This document shows, piece by piece, positions 16,342 through 25,664 of a stretch of DNA of 64,000 nucleotides; positions within the stretch are counted from its first letter, which is position 1; each line of letters opens with the position of its first letter. The notes under the pieces were generated by a model, which did not search any database, was not told the DNA's origin, and saw only the letters and a list, made by a program, of their open reading frames with translations. The translations under genes were made by a program, and so were the position numbers. Source of the DNA: an uncultured Prevotellaceae bacterium (GTDB lineage: Bacteria > Bacteroidota > Bacteroidia > Bacteroidales > Bacteroidaceae); assembly GCA_902776195.1 (NCBI GenBank), contig CACYPF010000008.1, positions 1 to 64,000 of the forward strand, written 5' to 3'.

Positions 16342-19300
16342 TTAGAACGAGAAGAGAACACCAGCCATAAAAGTGCGTGCACTTGGGTAAGAGCACCAGT
16401 TGTTACCAGGCTGGAAAGAAGCACCGGCAAAGTCCACATTGTATCCCTTATACTTTGTAAAGGTATGGAGGTTCTGAGCCGAAATATAGACACGGGCACC
16501 TGAAACCACTCCCTTAAACCACTTGTCGGGGAAGTTATATCCTAACTCGATATTGGCAATCTTCCAATAAGCAGCATTTTGAATCCTACGATCGCTGAAC
16601 AAGTCGTTCCATGGCTGAGACGCAGTGTTTTCTATATAAGTACGAGGAACACTGGAAATATATGTCAGACCATCATCAGACCATCGATTGGATCCTAATA
16701 CAGAAACCTCCTTGTTGAGATAGCCATAGGAGGAGGTCAATATGTTGTACAGGCCATCTGTAACATGATAATTCAAAGCACCGTAAGTAGAGATAGCCAA
16801 GTCGAAATTCTTATACTCGAAACGTGCGCTGATACCAAAGTTCACCTTAGGCATACCGCTTCCGATAGTCGTGCGATCATAGGTATCAATTACACCATCA
16901 GGTGTACCGTCAGGACCACTGATGTCCTTGTAAAGACAGTCACCGACGTTAGCACCCACCTGTGTAGCGTGATCGTCCAAATCTGCCTGTGTACGGGCAA
17001 TACCCTCATAGATATAGCCGTAGAACTGACCAACTTCCTCACCTACCTTTGTGATACAGTCGCCTTCCAAGTATGGCTCGTCAGTAAAACCGAGCGAGGT
17101 CACTTTGTTCTTCAGAGTGCTTAGGTTGGCACTCACCTGCCATTTAAAAGGATGGTCGTTGTTTCGATAGGTAGCAGAAAATTCGAAACCACTGTTCTCC
17201 ATAGTAGCTGCATTCATTGTCACCTTATAGGCAGGGTCATTCAAAGAACCTGCGCCTGCCGTTGAGGGAACAGGAACGCTGTACAGCAACTCAGACGACT
17301 TGTTCTTATACCACTCTGCTGTAAACTCTAAGCGATTGTTGAACATGGCGAGGTCAATACCGATATTGGTTGTCTTTTTCTTCTCCCATGTAATATTCTC
17401 ATTCACATATCTCTCAATAGCAGAACCTGAAACTATATTGTTACCAAAACTATAGAGAAGGTATCCATAACGCATTGTTGCCTGATACTTATATTCACCG
17501 ATATTCTCATTACCAAGCTCACCATAGCTGGCGCGAACCTTGAACATGTTTACAATATTGCGATCAATAGGGAAGAACTTTTCCTTATCGAAACGCCAAC
17601 CAATAGAGACTGACGGGAACGTTCCCCAACGGATATTCTTGCTCAGACGGGAACTACCATCACGACGGATAACAAAAGAGAAAAGGTACTTACTGTCATA
17701 ATCATAAATCAGACGACCGATGAAAGAGGTCAAAGCATGCTTGCTTTCATAGGAGCTGGAATTTCTGTCGTTTGCATTACCCAATTGGAGGAAATAAGGC
17801 TCTGGGAAGTTCTTTCCCTCACCCCATAGAGAGTTATAGTTCTCCTCCTCATAGGTGATACCACCTAATAAATTAACATGGTGTAATCCGAATGTTCCGT
17901 CATAGGTGATAGTATTTTCCACAAGGAAGTCAGACCAATGACGTGTCTCCTTGCTTAATTTCTCATTACTCTTATCCAAATAGACTTTACCACTTTGGAT
18001 CCATGCAGATGTCCAGTTCTTATACGACGCATAGGTCTTGCTGTATGAGAGGTTGAGCTTATAGTTCAATTTGTGAGTCTTACTGTCGATGCCAATCATC
18101 TTCAGCAGGTTTACGTCAGCAGAACCTGTAGCAAGTACACGGTCAACCAAAGTATTACGTGTTATCAAGTTGTTGACCAGCAGAGGGTTGGCACGCATGA
18201 TAGGTCCATGTACCGACTCGTAATAGGTGCCATAGCCATAACTATCATAACTGTAATTCTTAGCAGCAGAAACAGCATCATCCAGATACCATGTTGACTC
18301 GTCATATGCCTTGATGGTAGGTGGCATCAGCAAAGAGTTGCTTAACACGTTGGCGCCGTCCATACCATAAAGACCTTGGATATACTCCTGGTCGTTACCA
18401 ATACCAATACCATCCTGGTTGGAATGAGAGTAAACAAGGCTGGTATGGAAGTTGATGAACTTGGTCTCCATCGTATTGTTCACACGTGCAGTGAAACGCT
18501 GGTAATTAGGACCTGCACCTTTTAAGGTTCCTTTCTGCTGGAAATAGTCAAGACCCACACTATATGTGTTATGTGCGCCACCACCACTGAGATTAATGTT
18601 ATGGTTCTGACGGACTCCTGTCTTAAATGCCTCATTTACCCAATCAGTGTTTGTGTTATCCTGGAATGCGTATCTGCCAGTCTCAGCATTATAGCTGTAA
18701 CCACCAGGCAGAGCTCTCTGGACACCTGATACCTGGCTAGTGTTGGCAAAAGCCTTTCCCAAGTATTGACTATACTGATCGGCATTCATCATCTTATACT
18801 CACCAGTAGGAATCCAGTCTACGCCGAAATAACCCTTATAGTCTACCTTCAGAGGTTGGTCCTTCTTACCATTTTTTGTTGTGATGATAACCACACCATT
18901 GGCGGCACGTGATCCGTAGATGGCACCTGCAGATGCGTCCTTCAACACCTGAATGGTCTCGATGTCGTTAGGAGAGAAGTCACGGATAGAGGTACCCATG
19001 GGCACACCGTCAATCACATACAGAGGTGCAGTGCTTCCAAAAGTACCCAAACCACGAATCTTCACTGCTGGGTCGGCACCCGGCTGTCCGTCAGAGGTAA
19101 TCTGCACACCGGCAACCTTACCTTCAAGCATCGAAGAGATGTTGGAATGTGAGACACGTTTCAGCTCATCGGCATTAACGATAGACACAGAACCGGTCAG
19201 GTCTGCCTTCTTCTGCGTACCATAACCCACGACAACCACCTGATCCAACACATGTGAATCGGCTTCCATCTGGATAGACTCGATGACGGCACGTCCACGG

Positions 19301-19584
19301 ACGGCAACCTCGCGGTCCTTGTAGCCAACATAACTGATTAACAGAGTGGCATTCGATGCTGCGTCGATGGTAAAGTTACCGTCTATGTCGGTAACGCTAC
19401 CTGTCGTAGCACCTTTCACTCTAACTGTTGCACCAATGAGGGGTTCCCCATCCTGGTCAACAACCTGACCCTTGACCTTGATGGTCTGCTGAGTCACAGC
19501 TGCATTGGCAGAAACAGGACAGACCGTTAGTCCACCCGTCATCCCCAAAGTCAGCATCAAAGAGAATAACACTTCTTTTCTCAT
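16342..19584 (-). CDS. SusC/RagA-family TonB-dependent transporter (arabinan locus)
   Basis: 1080 residues. The signal peptide is followed by a CarboxypepD_reg-like N-terminal extension (KVKGQVVDQDGEPLIGATVRVKG...). Next come the TonB box and plug region (VVVGYGTQKKADLTGSVS, then LYVIDGVPMG and ASAGAIYGSRAANGVVIITTKNGK), and the large barrel ending ARTFMAGVLFSF with a terminal Phe. It is the first gene of the six-gene arabinan operon and would import arabino-oligosaccharides using TonB energy. The -7 element at 19637-19644 lacks a well-spaced -33 box, which fits dependence on an activator. Two direct repeats at 19664-19697 lie immediately upstream. Confidence 0.95.
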   Translation of the reverse strand: MRKEVLFSLMLTLGMTGGLTVCPVSANAAVTQQTIKVKGQVVDQDGEPLIGATVRVKGATTGSVTDIDGNFTIDAASNATLLISYVGYKDREVAVRGRAVIESIQMEADSHVLDQVVVVGYGTQKKADLTGSVSIVNADELKRVSHSNISSMLEGKVAGVQITSDGQPGADPAVKIRGLGTFGSTAPLYVIDGVPMGTSIRDFSPNDIETIQVLKDASAGAIYGSRAANGVVIITTKNGKKDQPLKVDYKGYFGVDWIPTGEYKMMNADQYSQYLGKAFANTSQVSGVQRALPGGYSYNAETGRYAFQDNTNTDWVNEAFKTGVRQNHNINLSGGGAHNTYSVGLDYFQQKGTLKGAGPNYQRFTARVNNTMETKFINFHTSLVYSHSNQDGIGIGNDQEYIQGLYGMDGANVLSNSLLMPPTIKAYDESTWYLDDAVSAAKNYSYDSYGYGTYYESVHGPIMRANPLLVNNLITRNTLVDRVLATGSADVNLLKMIGIDSKTHKLNYKLNLSYSKTYASYKNWTSAWIQSGKVYLDKSNEKLSKETRHWSDFLVENTITYDGTFGLHHVNLLGGITYEEENYNSLWGEGKNFPEPYFLQLGNANDRNSSSYESKHALTSFIGRLIYDYDSKYLFSFVIRRDGSSRLSKNIRWGTFPSVSIGWRFDKEKFFPIDRNIVNMFKVRASYGELGNENIGEYKYQATMRYGYLLYSFGNNIVSGSAIERYVNENITWEKKKTTNIGIDLAMFNNRLEFTAEWYKNKSSELLYSVPVPSTAGAGSLNDPAYKVTMNAATMENSGFEFSATYRNNDHPFKWQVSANLSTLKNKVTSLGFTDEPYLEGDCITKVGEEVGQFYGYIYEGIARTQADLDDHATQVGANVGDCLYKDISGPDGTPDGVIDTYDRTTIGSGMPKVNFGISARFEYKNFDLAISTYGALNYHVTDGLYNILTSSYGYLNKEVSVLGSNRWSDDGLTYISSVPRTYIENTASQPWNDLFSDRRIQNAAYWKIANIELGYNFPDKWFKGVVSGARVYISAQNLHTFTKYKGYNVDFAGASFQPGNNWCSYPSARTFMAGVLFSF

Positions 19585-19636
19585 TGCTAATTGTTTTTAG
19601 GTTAGAATTTTGTTAGTAATAAAAATTATCTACCCG

Positions 19637-19644
19637 CAAAATTA
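19637..19644 (-). promoter_or_regulatory. -7 element of the arabinan susC operon
   Basis: TAATTTTG on the minus strand, 53 bases before the susC start. No TTG occurs at the 19-21 base spacing; instead the direct repeats at 19664-19697 begin 20 bases upstream. This suggests an activator-dependent promoter. Confidence 0.6.
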
Positions 19645-19663
19645 GCAATAATATGCGCATCGG

Positions 19664-19697
19664 AGGTGGACAAAACAAAAATTAAGGTGGACAAAAC
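19664..19697 (-). promoter_or_regulatory. paired 13-bp direct repeats, candidate operator of the AraC-type regulator
   Basis: AGGTGGACAAAAC occurs exactly twice, at 19664-19676 and 19685-19697, 21 bases start to start, or two DNA turns (minus strand GTTTTGTCCACCT). The pair lies between susC and the divergently placed end of the regulator gene, adjoining the susC -7 box. Direct repeats at two-turn spacing are typical of AraC-family binding sites. Confidence 0.65.
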
Positions 19698-19731
19698 AGC
19701 GTATTAGCGCATTTTACACCTCATTGGCTTT

Positions 19732-22710
19732 TTATTGGTCTTCACCAACATAATTACTGGGGCTGCACCCATACTGATGGGTGAAGCATCGGGTGAAGTA
19801 CTTGGGGTCATTGAAGCCTACCTTATAAGCAATCTCAGTAATGTTACGGTTCGCATGGTTTTCAAGCAACAGCCGTTTGGCAATGGTCAGACGATAGTTG
19901 CGGATAAACTGACCGGTGCTCACACCAGCCTCGGCATTCAGACGTTTAGACAATAACGGTTTACTCATACCCATCGCCTCTGCGAATTCCGTCACACCGA
20001 AATCACTCTGAGAGTAGTGTTGCTCAAGGATCTCCGTCGCATGATCCATGAAAGGTATGTTATGCGACATTACCTCCTGCTTGTCTGCCTCCACACTCTT
20101 ATGATAACTCTGTTTGAGTTTCTCATGGTTATCGAGGATATTCTGAATACGCGACTGCAACTGCTGGGGCTCCTCCGCCTCCTCTAACACCTTACGGATG
20201 GGAGTCAGCAGCTTCTCCGCTTCCTGACGTTTCCACTCCTGTTCCTTGTAGCGATAGAACCACACACCAAGACTTACTAAAATAAAAAAGAGTAATAAGT
20301 TAAACCACCAGCTCTTCCAGAAATAGGGAGTAACCTGCACTTTCACTTCTATCTTATGCTCATCATCACCATTCAGATGGGTACTATATTTCACCTCAAA
20401 GGTATAGTTACCAGGCTTCAAACTGGTGTAACGCACGGAATGCTCACCGGGTTTCAGACTGATCCACTCGTCCTCAAAGCCTTTCAGCCGATAACTATAA
20501 TGCCCTGCCGTCTCGCTGGCATAGGTCAAGGCAGAGAACTCAATGGCAAAGGACTTCGTTGACTCATGAAGATGGATGACATCTGTACATGAGATATCCT
20601 CATCGATAAAGTCGCTGTTGTTGGAAGGAGTAACCACTTGATTGTCGACCATCAGACGGGTGAAAGTAAGATGGACAGGATAAACAGCCTCCTTGTTTTC
20701 GTCCACCACCTCTATCAGACCTTTCATGCTACCTAAATAGATAGTGCCGTCAGCTCCTTTCTCTGCCGAGTTCCAATAAAACCGCTGGCAAAGAAGTCCG
20801 TCCCGCTCTCCATAATTAATAAAGGTACGCGCGCGAGGATCATAGACTGACAGACCGTTAGCGGTAGTAATCCACAAACGCCCCCGGGCATCCTCCACAA
20901 TATCTTTCACTGAATTATTAGCAAGACCGTCATCGGTGGTCAGTGCATGGAAGGTCTCTTTTCCCTTGTTATCCACCACACGCTGATAAAGTCCATAACC
21001 ATTGGAACCCAACCATAAAGTGCCGTCTTTAGTCTCATAAAAACAACTGATCTTATCGACTACACCTGACTCTGGATGATCAAGCTTCGTATAAAGGCTC
21101 CTGACACGGAACTTGCCCCCTCCTGCTTGACGAGAACGCAGGTCTATGATTCTGACTCCCGTCATACATCCCATCCACAACATGCCCTGCCTGTCTATGA
21201 TGGTACCTATACATCCCCGGACATTACGGTTATCCTCAAAGGGATTCTCCAGTCTGCCCGTCTTTAAGTCATAGTAGAAGACACCATCGTTCGAGCCTAT
21301 CCACAAGGCATCATTATACTTGTCATAGGCAAGTGAGCCTATATAGTTTGTCTGTGCCACCATATCGGCAGGCATATCGACATGAGTGACCCTCTGGTGA
21401 TCGCCAAGCGTAATCTTATTCAGTCCGCCACCCCAGGTACCTATCCATAATTGTCCATGGGCATCAGCCTTTAACACGGAAATAGAGTTATGCGACAAGC
21501 CAGAGTTCTGCGTTGTCCAGTGGACGAAGTCCCTGTCTCCTGCTCCCCGGCGGTTCAGCCCACCCTCTACCGTTCCAGCCCATAAGGTACCGTCAGGCTC
21601 CACATACATCGCATTCACAGGACGGGGTGAAAGAGAGCCTGCATCAGCCGGATTATGGGCATTGTTACGAAGCAACAGCGGACGAGGGGACAATTTGACG
21701 ATACCTGCCGTCTCGGTTCCTATCCATATCTGTCCGTCACGGACCATCAGGCAGTGCACGAAATCACTGGGCAAGGGGGTGACAGGTGTGGAATTGTCCC
21801 AATGGATAAACGTACCCTGCCGCTCATCAAGGATATTGACTCCACGCAGGCTGCCTATCATCAGTCTGCCATCAGGGGCCTCCGCCAACGAGGTCGTGAA
21901 ATCATGGGCTATGGATGTGGCATCGGCAGTATGACGATACACTTGCATAGTACGGGTATACTGATCGTAAGCATAAAGTCCCTGATTGGTGGTAATCCAT
22001 ATCTTACTGCCCCTTTTAAGGATGTCTGTCACATAAAGTCCTTGTAACTGACTCATCACCGGAGCAATATCCTCACGAACCAGTTTTCCGCCCCTCTCAG
22101 CGAGGCGATAGAGTCCGCCATCCACACAAGCCCATACCGTTCCGTTCTCCTCAATATCCTTCACACAGATGTCAGGCACATTGCCAATATAGTGTATACG
22201 TCCTATATGCACAATATCTCCGCTATCATCAAAGGTATAGCGGAAGATCGTGTCACCCGCTACCTGCCAGAGCGCATCCTTGCTGTCGCTATAGACCCTG
22301 ACAGACAATCTGCCCAGCATACTGCTGATGTCACCGTCCTTGCTTCTGGGTGTCGTACGACTCATGGTCCGCATGTCTATCACATCCGTTCGCTCGTCGT
22401 ATGCGATCCACAGGCGACGGTGTTTATCTTCCGCAATACTTTTGCAGGAATTACTGCTCCACCCATGAGGATTCGCCAAGGCGGTGGTCATAAACGAGAA
22501 ACCGTCGTAACGCACGGCACCACCGCCATAGGTGGAGATCCAGACGAAACCCTTGCTGTCAACAAAAAACTGGTTAACGTGGTTGTGCGGAAGACCTGCC
22601 GAGAGGTCGAGCGTAGTCATCTGATAATGCTCCGTCAGCACATTCTGTGCTGACAAAGGGCTTGCCAAAAGGGCAAGAAACATACAGACTAACCGTACCA
22701 TTTGCTTCAT
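19732..22710 (-). CDS. membrane-spanning propeller sensor fused directly to an AraC-type DNA-binding domain
   Basis: 992 residues. A signal peptide (1-21) precedes a periplasmic two-component-regulator propeller of roughly 650 residues with repeated DGxLWxGT/GLYxYDxxTG blades. A Y_Y_Y domain follows (about 700-785, YSYRLKGFEDEWISLKPGEHSVRYTSL), then one transmembrane helix (about 797-818, WWFNLLLFFILVSLGVWFY), a charged coiled coil, and an AraC/XylS helix-turn-helix at the C-terminus (NITEIAYKVGFNDPKYFTRCF). Classic hybrid two-component systems carry HisKA, ATPase and receiver domains between the helix and the DNA-binding domain; here only about 70 residues lie there. It is therefore a one-component transmembrane regulator, presumably activating the arabinan operon. 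It has its own promoter (22719-22749). Confidence 0.88.
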   Translation of the reverse strand: MKQMVRLVCMFLALLASPLSAQNVLTEHYQMTTLDLSAGLPHNHVNQFFVDSKGFVWISTYGGGAVRYDGFSFMTTALANPHGWSSNSCKSIAEDKHRRLWIAYDERTDVIDMRTMSRTTPRSKDGDISSMLGRLSVRVYSDSKDALWQVAGDTIFRYTFDDSGDIVHIGRIHYIGNVPDICVKDIEENGTVWACVDGGLYRLAERGGKLVREDIAPVMSQLQGLYVTDILKRGSKIWITTNQGLYAYDQYTRTMQVYRHTADATSIAHDFTTSLAEAPDGRLMIGSLRGVNILDERQGTFIHWDNSTPVTPLPSDFVHCLMVRDGQIWIGTETAGIVKLSPRPLLLRNNAHNPADAGSLSPRPVNAMYVEPDGTLWAGTVEGGLNRRGAGDRDFVHWTTQNSGLSHNSISVLKADAHGQLWIGTWGGGLNKITLGDHQRVTHVDMPADMVAQTNYIGSLAYDKYNDALWIGSNDGVFYYDLKTGRLENPFEDNRNVRGCIGTIIDRQGMLWMGCMTGVRIIDLRSRQAGGGKFRVRSLYTKLDHPESGVVDKISCFYETKDGTLWLGSNGYGLYQRVVDNKGKETFHALTTDDGLANNSVKDIVEDARGRLWITTANGLSVYDPRARTFINYGERDGLLCQRFYWNSAEKGADGTIYLGSMKGLIEVVDENKEAVYPVHLTFTRLMVDNQVVTPSNNSDFIDEDISCTDVIHLHESTKSFAIEFSALTYASETAGHYSYRLKGFEDEWISLKPGEHSVRYTSLKPGNYTFEVKYSTHLNGDDEHKIEVKVQVTPYFWKSWWFNLLLFFILVSLGVWFYRYKEQEWKRQEAEKLLTPIRKVLEEAEEPQQLQSRIQNILDNHEKLKQSYHKSVEADKQEVMSHNIPFMDHATEILEQHYSQSDFGVTEFAEAMGMSKPLLSKRLNAEAGVSTGQFIRNYRLTIAKRLLLENHANRNITEIAYKVGFNDPKYFTRCFTHQYGCSPSNYVGEDQ

Positions 22711-22718
22711 TACGAAAG

Positions 22719-22749
22719 CAAAGTTAATAGAAAATACTCAATAAACCAA
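22719..22749 (-). promoter_or_regulatory. promoter of the propeller/AraC regulator
   Basis: TAACTTTG (plus positions 22719-22726) and TTG (22747-22749) with a 20-base spacer on the minus strand. The -7 box ends only 8 bases before the ATG, so the leader is very short or absent. Confidence 0.65.
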
Positions 22750-22755
22750 ATTTAT

Positions 22756-22788
22756 ATAAAAAAAATGCGCCCCCTTTAAAGGAGCGCA
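22756..22788 (-). terminator. terminator of the outer-membrane barrel protein gene
   Basis: The stem TGCGC..CC (22766-22773) pairs with GG..GCGCA (22781-22788) around TTTAAA. On the minus strand it runs into a U tract (plus-strand A run 22758-22765). Confidence 0.8.
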
Positions 22789-22821
22789 CCTATTTCTTTA
22801 TTGATTAACTGCTAACTCAGA

Positions 22822-23421
22822 TTAGAGGGCGAACTTGTAACCCAGAGTGATTGAGAACAGACTAGTCTTGTTCTTCTCCATATTTTTAAGAGTCTTAGTC
22901 AAACCGATGTTGTAACGAGCGTCCAGCACGAAACTCTTGTACTCATAAGAAGCACCTACAGGTATAGAGAAGTTGAAACTCTGAACTTTAGTATCCCAAC
23001 CAACTAAATCAAAGAAATCATTGGCGTTCATAGAATTTCCGTCATAAGAGAATTTCTTACGTACATTGAAACCGAACTGAGCACCAGCCTTAATAGCCAA
23101 GCCAGGAATTACGTAATACTGAGCCATGATGGGGATATTGATATAGTCAGTATTAAACTTCAGACTTTTACCATCAATTTTTTCGCTCTTAGAACCCTCC
23201 ATAGAGTAGAAAATACCAGCAGTAACACCGAAATTCTCAGCTACGCCATACTCTGCCTCAACACCAGCAACCACACCAACCTTAGCCTTGTTACCACTAC
23301 CGGTCAGGTTAGCAATGTTGATACCGACCTTAGGCTGCAAGGTAATCTGACCAACCTCATTCTGTGCGTTTGCGCTTACTGCTGCGATCATCATAGCAGC
23401 GATCATCATTAATTTTTTCAT
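22822..23421 (-). CDS. outer-membrane beta-barrel protein (PorT-like family)
   Basis: 199 residues with a Sec signal peptide (cleavage after VSANA). The rest alternates hydrophobic and polar residues in short strands. It begins LQPKVGINIANLTGSG..., contains GVVAGVEAEYGVAENFGVTAGIFYSMEGS, and ends in YKFAL, as in small eight-stranded outer-membrane barrels of the Bacteroidota outer-membrane beta-barrel family. Its function is not known. It has its own promoter (23464-23493) and terminator (22756-22788), so it is probably not part of the arabinan operon despite lying inside the cluster. Confidence 0.82.
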   Translation of the reverse strand: MKKLMMIAAMMIAAVSANAQNEVGQITLQPKVGINIANLTGSGNKAKVGVVAGVEAEYGVAENFGVTAGIFYSMEGSKSEKIDGKSLKFNTDYINIPIMAQYYVIPGLAIKAGAQFGFNVRKKFSYDGNSMNANDFFDLVGWDTKVQSFNFSIPVGASYEYKSFVLDARYNIGLTKTLKNMEKNKTSLFSITLGYKFAL

Positions 23422-23463
23422 AATTCTATTCTTTTTAGTGAATAATGTTTATTAACTCTGTCG

Positions 23464-23493
23464 CAAAGATAACACAAATTTTTTAAATGGCAA
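23464..23493 (-). promoter_or_regulatory. promoter of the outer-membrane barrel gene
   Basis: TATCTTTG (plus positions 23464-23471) and TTG (23491-23493) with a 19-base spacer on the minus strand. Confidence 0.7.
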
Positions 23494-23566
23494 TAAAATT
23501 TAGTTAAATTTTGCAGAAAACGTTTGATTTTTCTTGTATTATGTCATATTCCGACCCAATATTTAA

Positions 23567-25633
23567 CTAATAATTACCTAAAGCTGCCACCGTTTGAGGC
23601 ATCCAGACCTCCATCAGTCCAGGTCCGCGATGGTTCCATGCATAATACGGAATCATCGTCAGTGTGGCATCCTTGATGACAGGATTACCCTGCGCATCTT
23701 GTTCTACGGCTTTTCCCTTCACTGAGATTGCCTTCACTGAGAAACGCACGTCACGCTTACCGTTTATCTGCTGGTCAGCAACCGTAAACTGAGGCTGACG
23801 GGGCATCAGGAAATCAAAGATACTGAAGCCCTGATTGTCAGCGCCCTCCGCACAATACACTAACGGACCGCGCTCCACAGCGATTCTGCCTTGGTCTGCC
23901 TTCACCTTCTCATGGGCGGTAATGGTGCGGACAGGCATATCGAAATGGATGCTCACCACATCACCTTTCTTCCACTGACGGTTGATGACGAGGTAGCCTT
24001 TTACTAATTTCCCGCTGACCGGTTGACCATTGACCTTCACACTATAGTTTCCCTTCACGCCATCATTGAACTGGTACAGGTCACTGGGTACTGGTGTGCC
24101 ATTCACCCATTCGGGGATGCGTACCAACATATCGAATGCCTTCGCCTGGTTTTTCTTAACGGTGATGGTGATGTCACCATCCCATGGATAACTGGTCTGC
24201 TGCTCCAGCACCACGTCCTTACCTCCCACCTGCATGGTGGCGGTATTACCTGCAAACAGGTTGATGTATAGCTGACGGTCCTTCACCGCATACATATACC
24301 CTGGGAAAGAAGGGATGAAACGGCAGAGGTTAGAGGGACAGCAGGCACAGCCGAACCACGGCTGACGCTCTACGGTGTTATCGGCATTGAAGGCATACTT
24401 GCCGTCACTTGACAAGGGATTAGGATAGAAGAAGCGTCCACCGTCCACCGACATACCACTGATCACACCATTATATAAGGTGCGCTCCAAACAGTCGATA
24501 TATTTCGCATCTCCGTGCAACAGGAACATACGATGGAACAGATACACCATCGAGATGGCGGCACATGTCTCGTTATACGATGTCAGGTTGGGCAACTCAT
24601 AGTCAGCACCGAAAGCCTCTCCCTCATGGCGGGCTCCCACTCCACCAGTGATATAGTATTTCTTCGATACGATATTGTTATAGATGGCATCAATAGCTTT
24701 CAGGTAATCCTTGTCACCTGTCAGGGCTGCCACGTCAGCCATACCGGCATACATATAACCGGCACGGACAGCATGCCCCCATGCCTCCGTCTGCTCAACG
24801 ACGGGTTTGTCACTCTGAGAATAGAGGTCACGACGACCCGTCTTGCCACGGTAGTCCAACAGGAACTTCGCTTCATCAAGATATTTCTTCTCACCTGTCA
24901 GCACATAGAGGCGAGCCAGTGCCATCTCCGCGATCTGATGACCTGGCACCACACAAGCCTGACCTGCATTCGGTCCCACCTCACGGATGACACAGTCAGC
25001 ATAACGCTTGGCGATATTCAGGAATTTTTCGCTTCCTGTCGCCTGATAGTGGGCGCAGGCAGCATCCACCATGTGACCGAGGTTATACAGCTCATGGCTC
25101 AGGAAGTCCTCCACTTCCCAGCGTTTCTTGCCTGCCCAATGATGTGGATGCGCCGGGTTGATGGTACGGGCGGTATACAGGTAGCCGTCAGGTTCCTGGG
25201 CTGCACCCACCACGTCCAGCACCGAGTCGATATAAGCCTTCAGTTTCTCGTCAGGATAGGTCTGCAGCACATAGCTCGCCCCCTCGATGGTCTTGTAGAC
25301 ATCCGTATCGTCGAAGGAGAACCCCATGAACTTCGACACATCCCACTCCTTGGTCTGTAAGCCCGGATGGTTAGGATGTTGCAACGTATAGGCAGCCATC
25401 TCAAAATTCTTATAACGGTGCTCACTCTCACACTTGGAGAAAGCAAGCGGTATCGTCACCTCACGAGCCGCATGGATACGGTCGCCCCAGAAGGTGTTCG
25501 GTGTCACTTTCACTGCTGTAAATGGCACCTGTGTGATAGGATAGCCGTTACTACGTGTCTCTGTCTTCGATTTTGCCATACACCCTGCGGTGATAAGCAG
25601 AACCGACATAGTTAAGGTAAATAATCTTTTCAT
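23567..25633 (-). CDS. GH127 beta-L-arabinofuranosidase
   Basis: 688 residues, slightly longer than usual because of the Sec signal peptide (TAGCMAKS; a lipobox is possible). The fold is the (alpha/alpha)6 barrel of the former DUF1680 family. The metal and catalytic site are visible: Glu in EGEAFGADYELP and the zinc cysteines in WFGCACCPSN, where one Cys acts as nucleophile in characterised members. GH127 enzymes release beta-L-arabinofuranose from plant glycans and glycoproteins. The gene follows the C10 peptidase gene by 31 bases on the same strand, so they may share the promoter at 27823-27852. The arabinan genes nearby suggest a role in complete arabinose removal. Confidence 0.92.
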   Translation of the reverse strand: MKRLFTLTMSVLLITAGCMAKSKTETRSNGYPITQVPFTAVKVTPNTFWGDRIHAAREVTIPLAFSKCESEHRYKNFEMAAYTLQHPNHPGLQTKEWDVSKFMGFSFDDTDVYKTIEGASYVLQTYPDEKLKAYIDSVLDVVGAAQEPDGYLYTARTINPAHPHHWAGKKRWEVEDFLSHELYNLGHMVDAACAHYQATGSEKFLNIAKRYADCVIREVGPNAGQACVVPGHQIAEMALARLYVLTGEKKYLDEAKFLLDYRGKTGRRDLYSQSDKPVVEQTEAWGHAVRAGYMYAGMADVAALTGDKDYLKAIDAIYNNIVSKKYYITGGVGARHEGEAFGADYELPNLTSYNETCAAISMVYLFHRMFLLHGDAKYIDCLERTLYNGVISGMSVDGGRFFYPNPLSSDGKYAFNADNTVERQPWFGCACCPSNLCRFIPSFPGYMYAVKDRQLYINLFAGNTATMQVGGKDVVLEQQTSYPWDGDITITVKKNQAKAFDMLVRIPEWVNGTPVPSDLYQFNDGVKGNYSVKVNGQPVSGKLVKGYLVINRQWKKGDVVSIHFDMPVRTITAHEKVKADQGRIAVERGPLVYCAEGADNQGFSIFDFLMPRQPQFTVADQQINGKRDVRFSVKAISVKGKAVEQDAQGNPVIKDATLTMIPYYAWNHRGPGLMEVWMPQTVAALGNY

Positions 25634-25664
25634 GATAACATATAATTTTAATATTGATAGGCAA

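Noticed and set aside
19585-19731. Divergent gene between susC and the regulator
   Set aside because: The 147-base gap holds only the promoter and operator repeats; no start codon with a meaningful frame is present.
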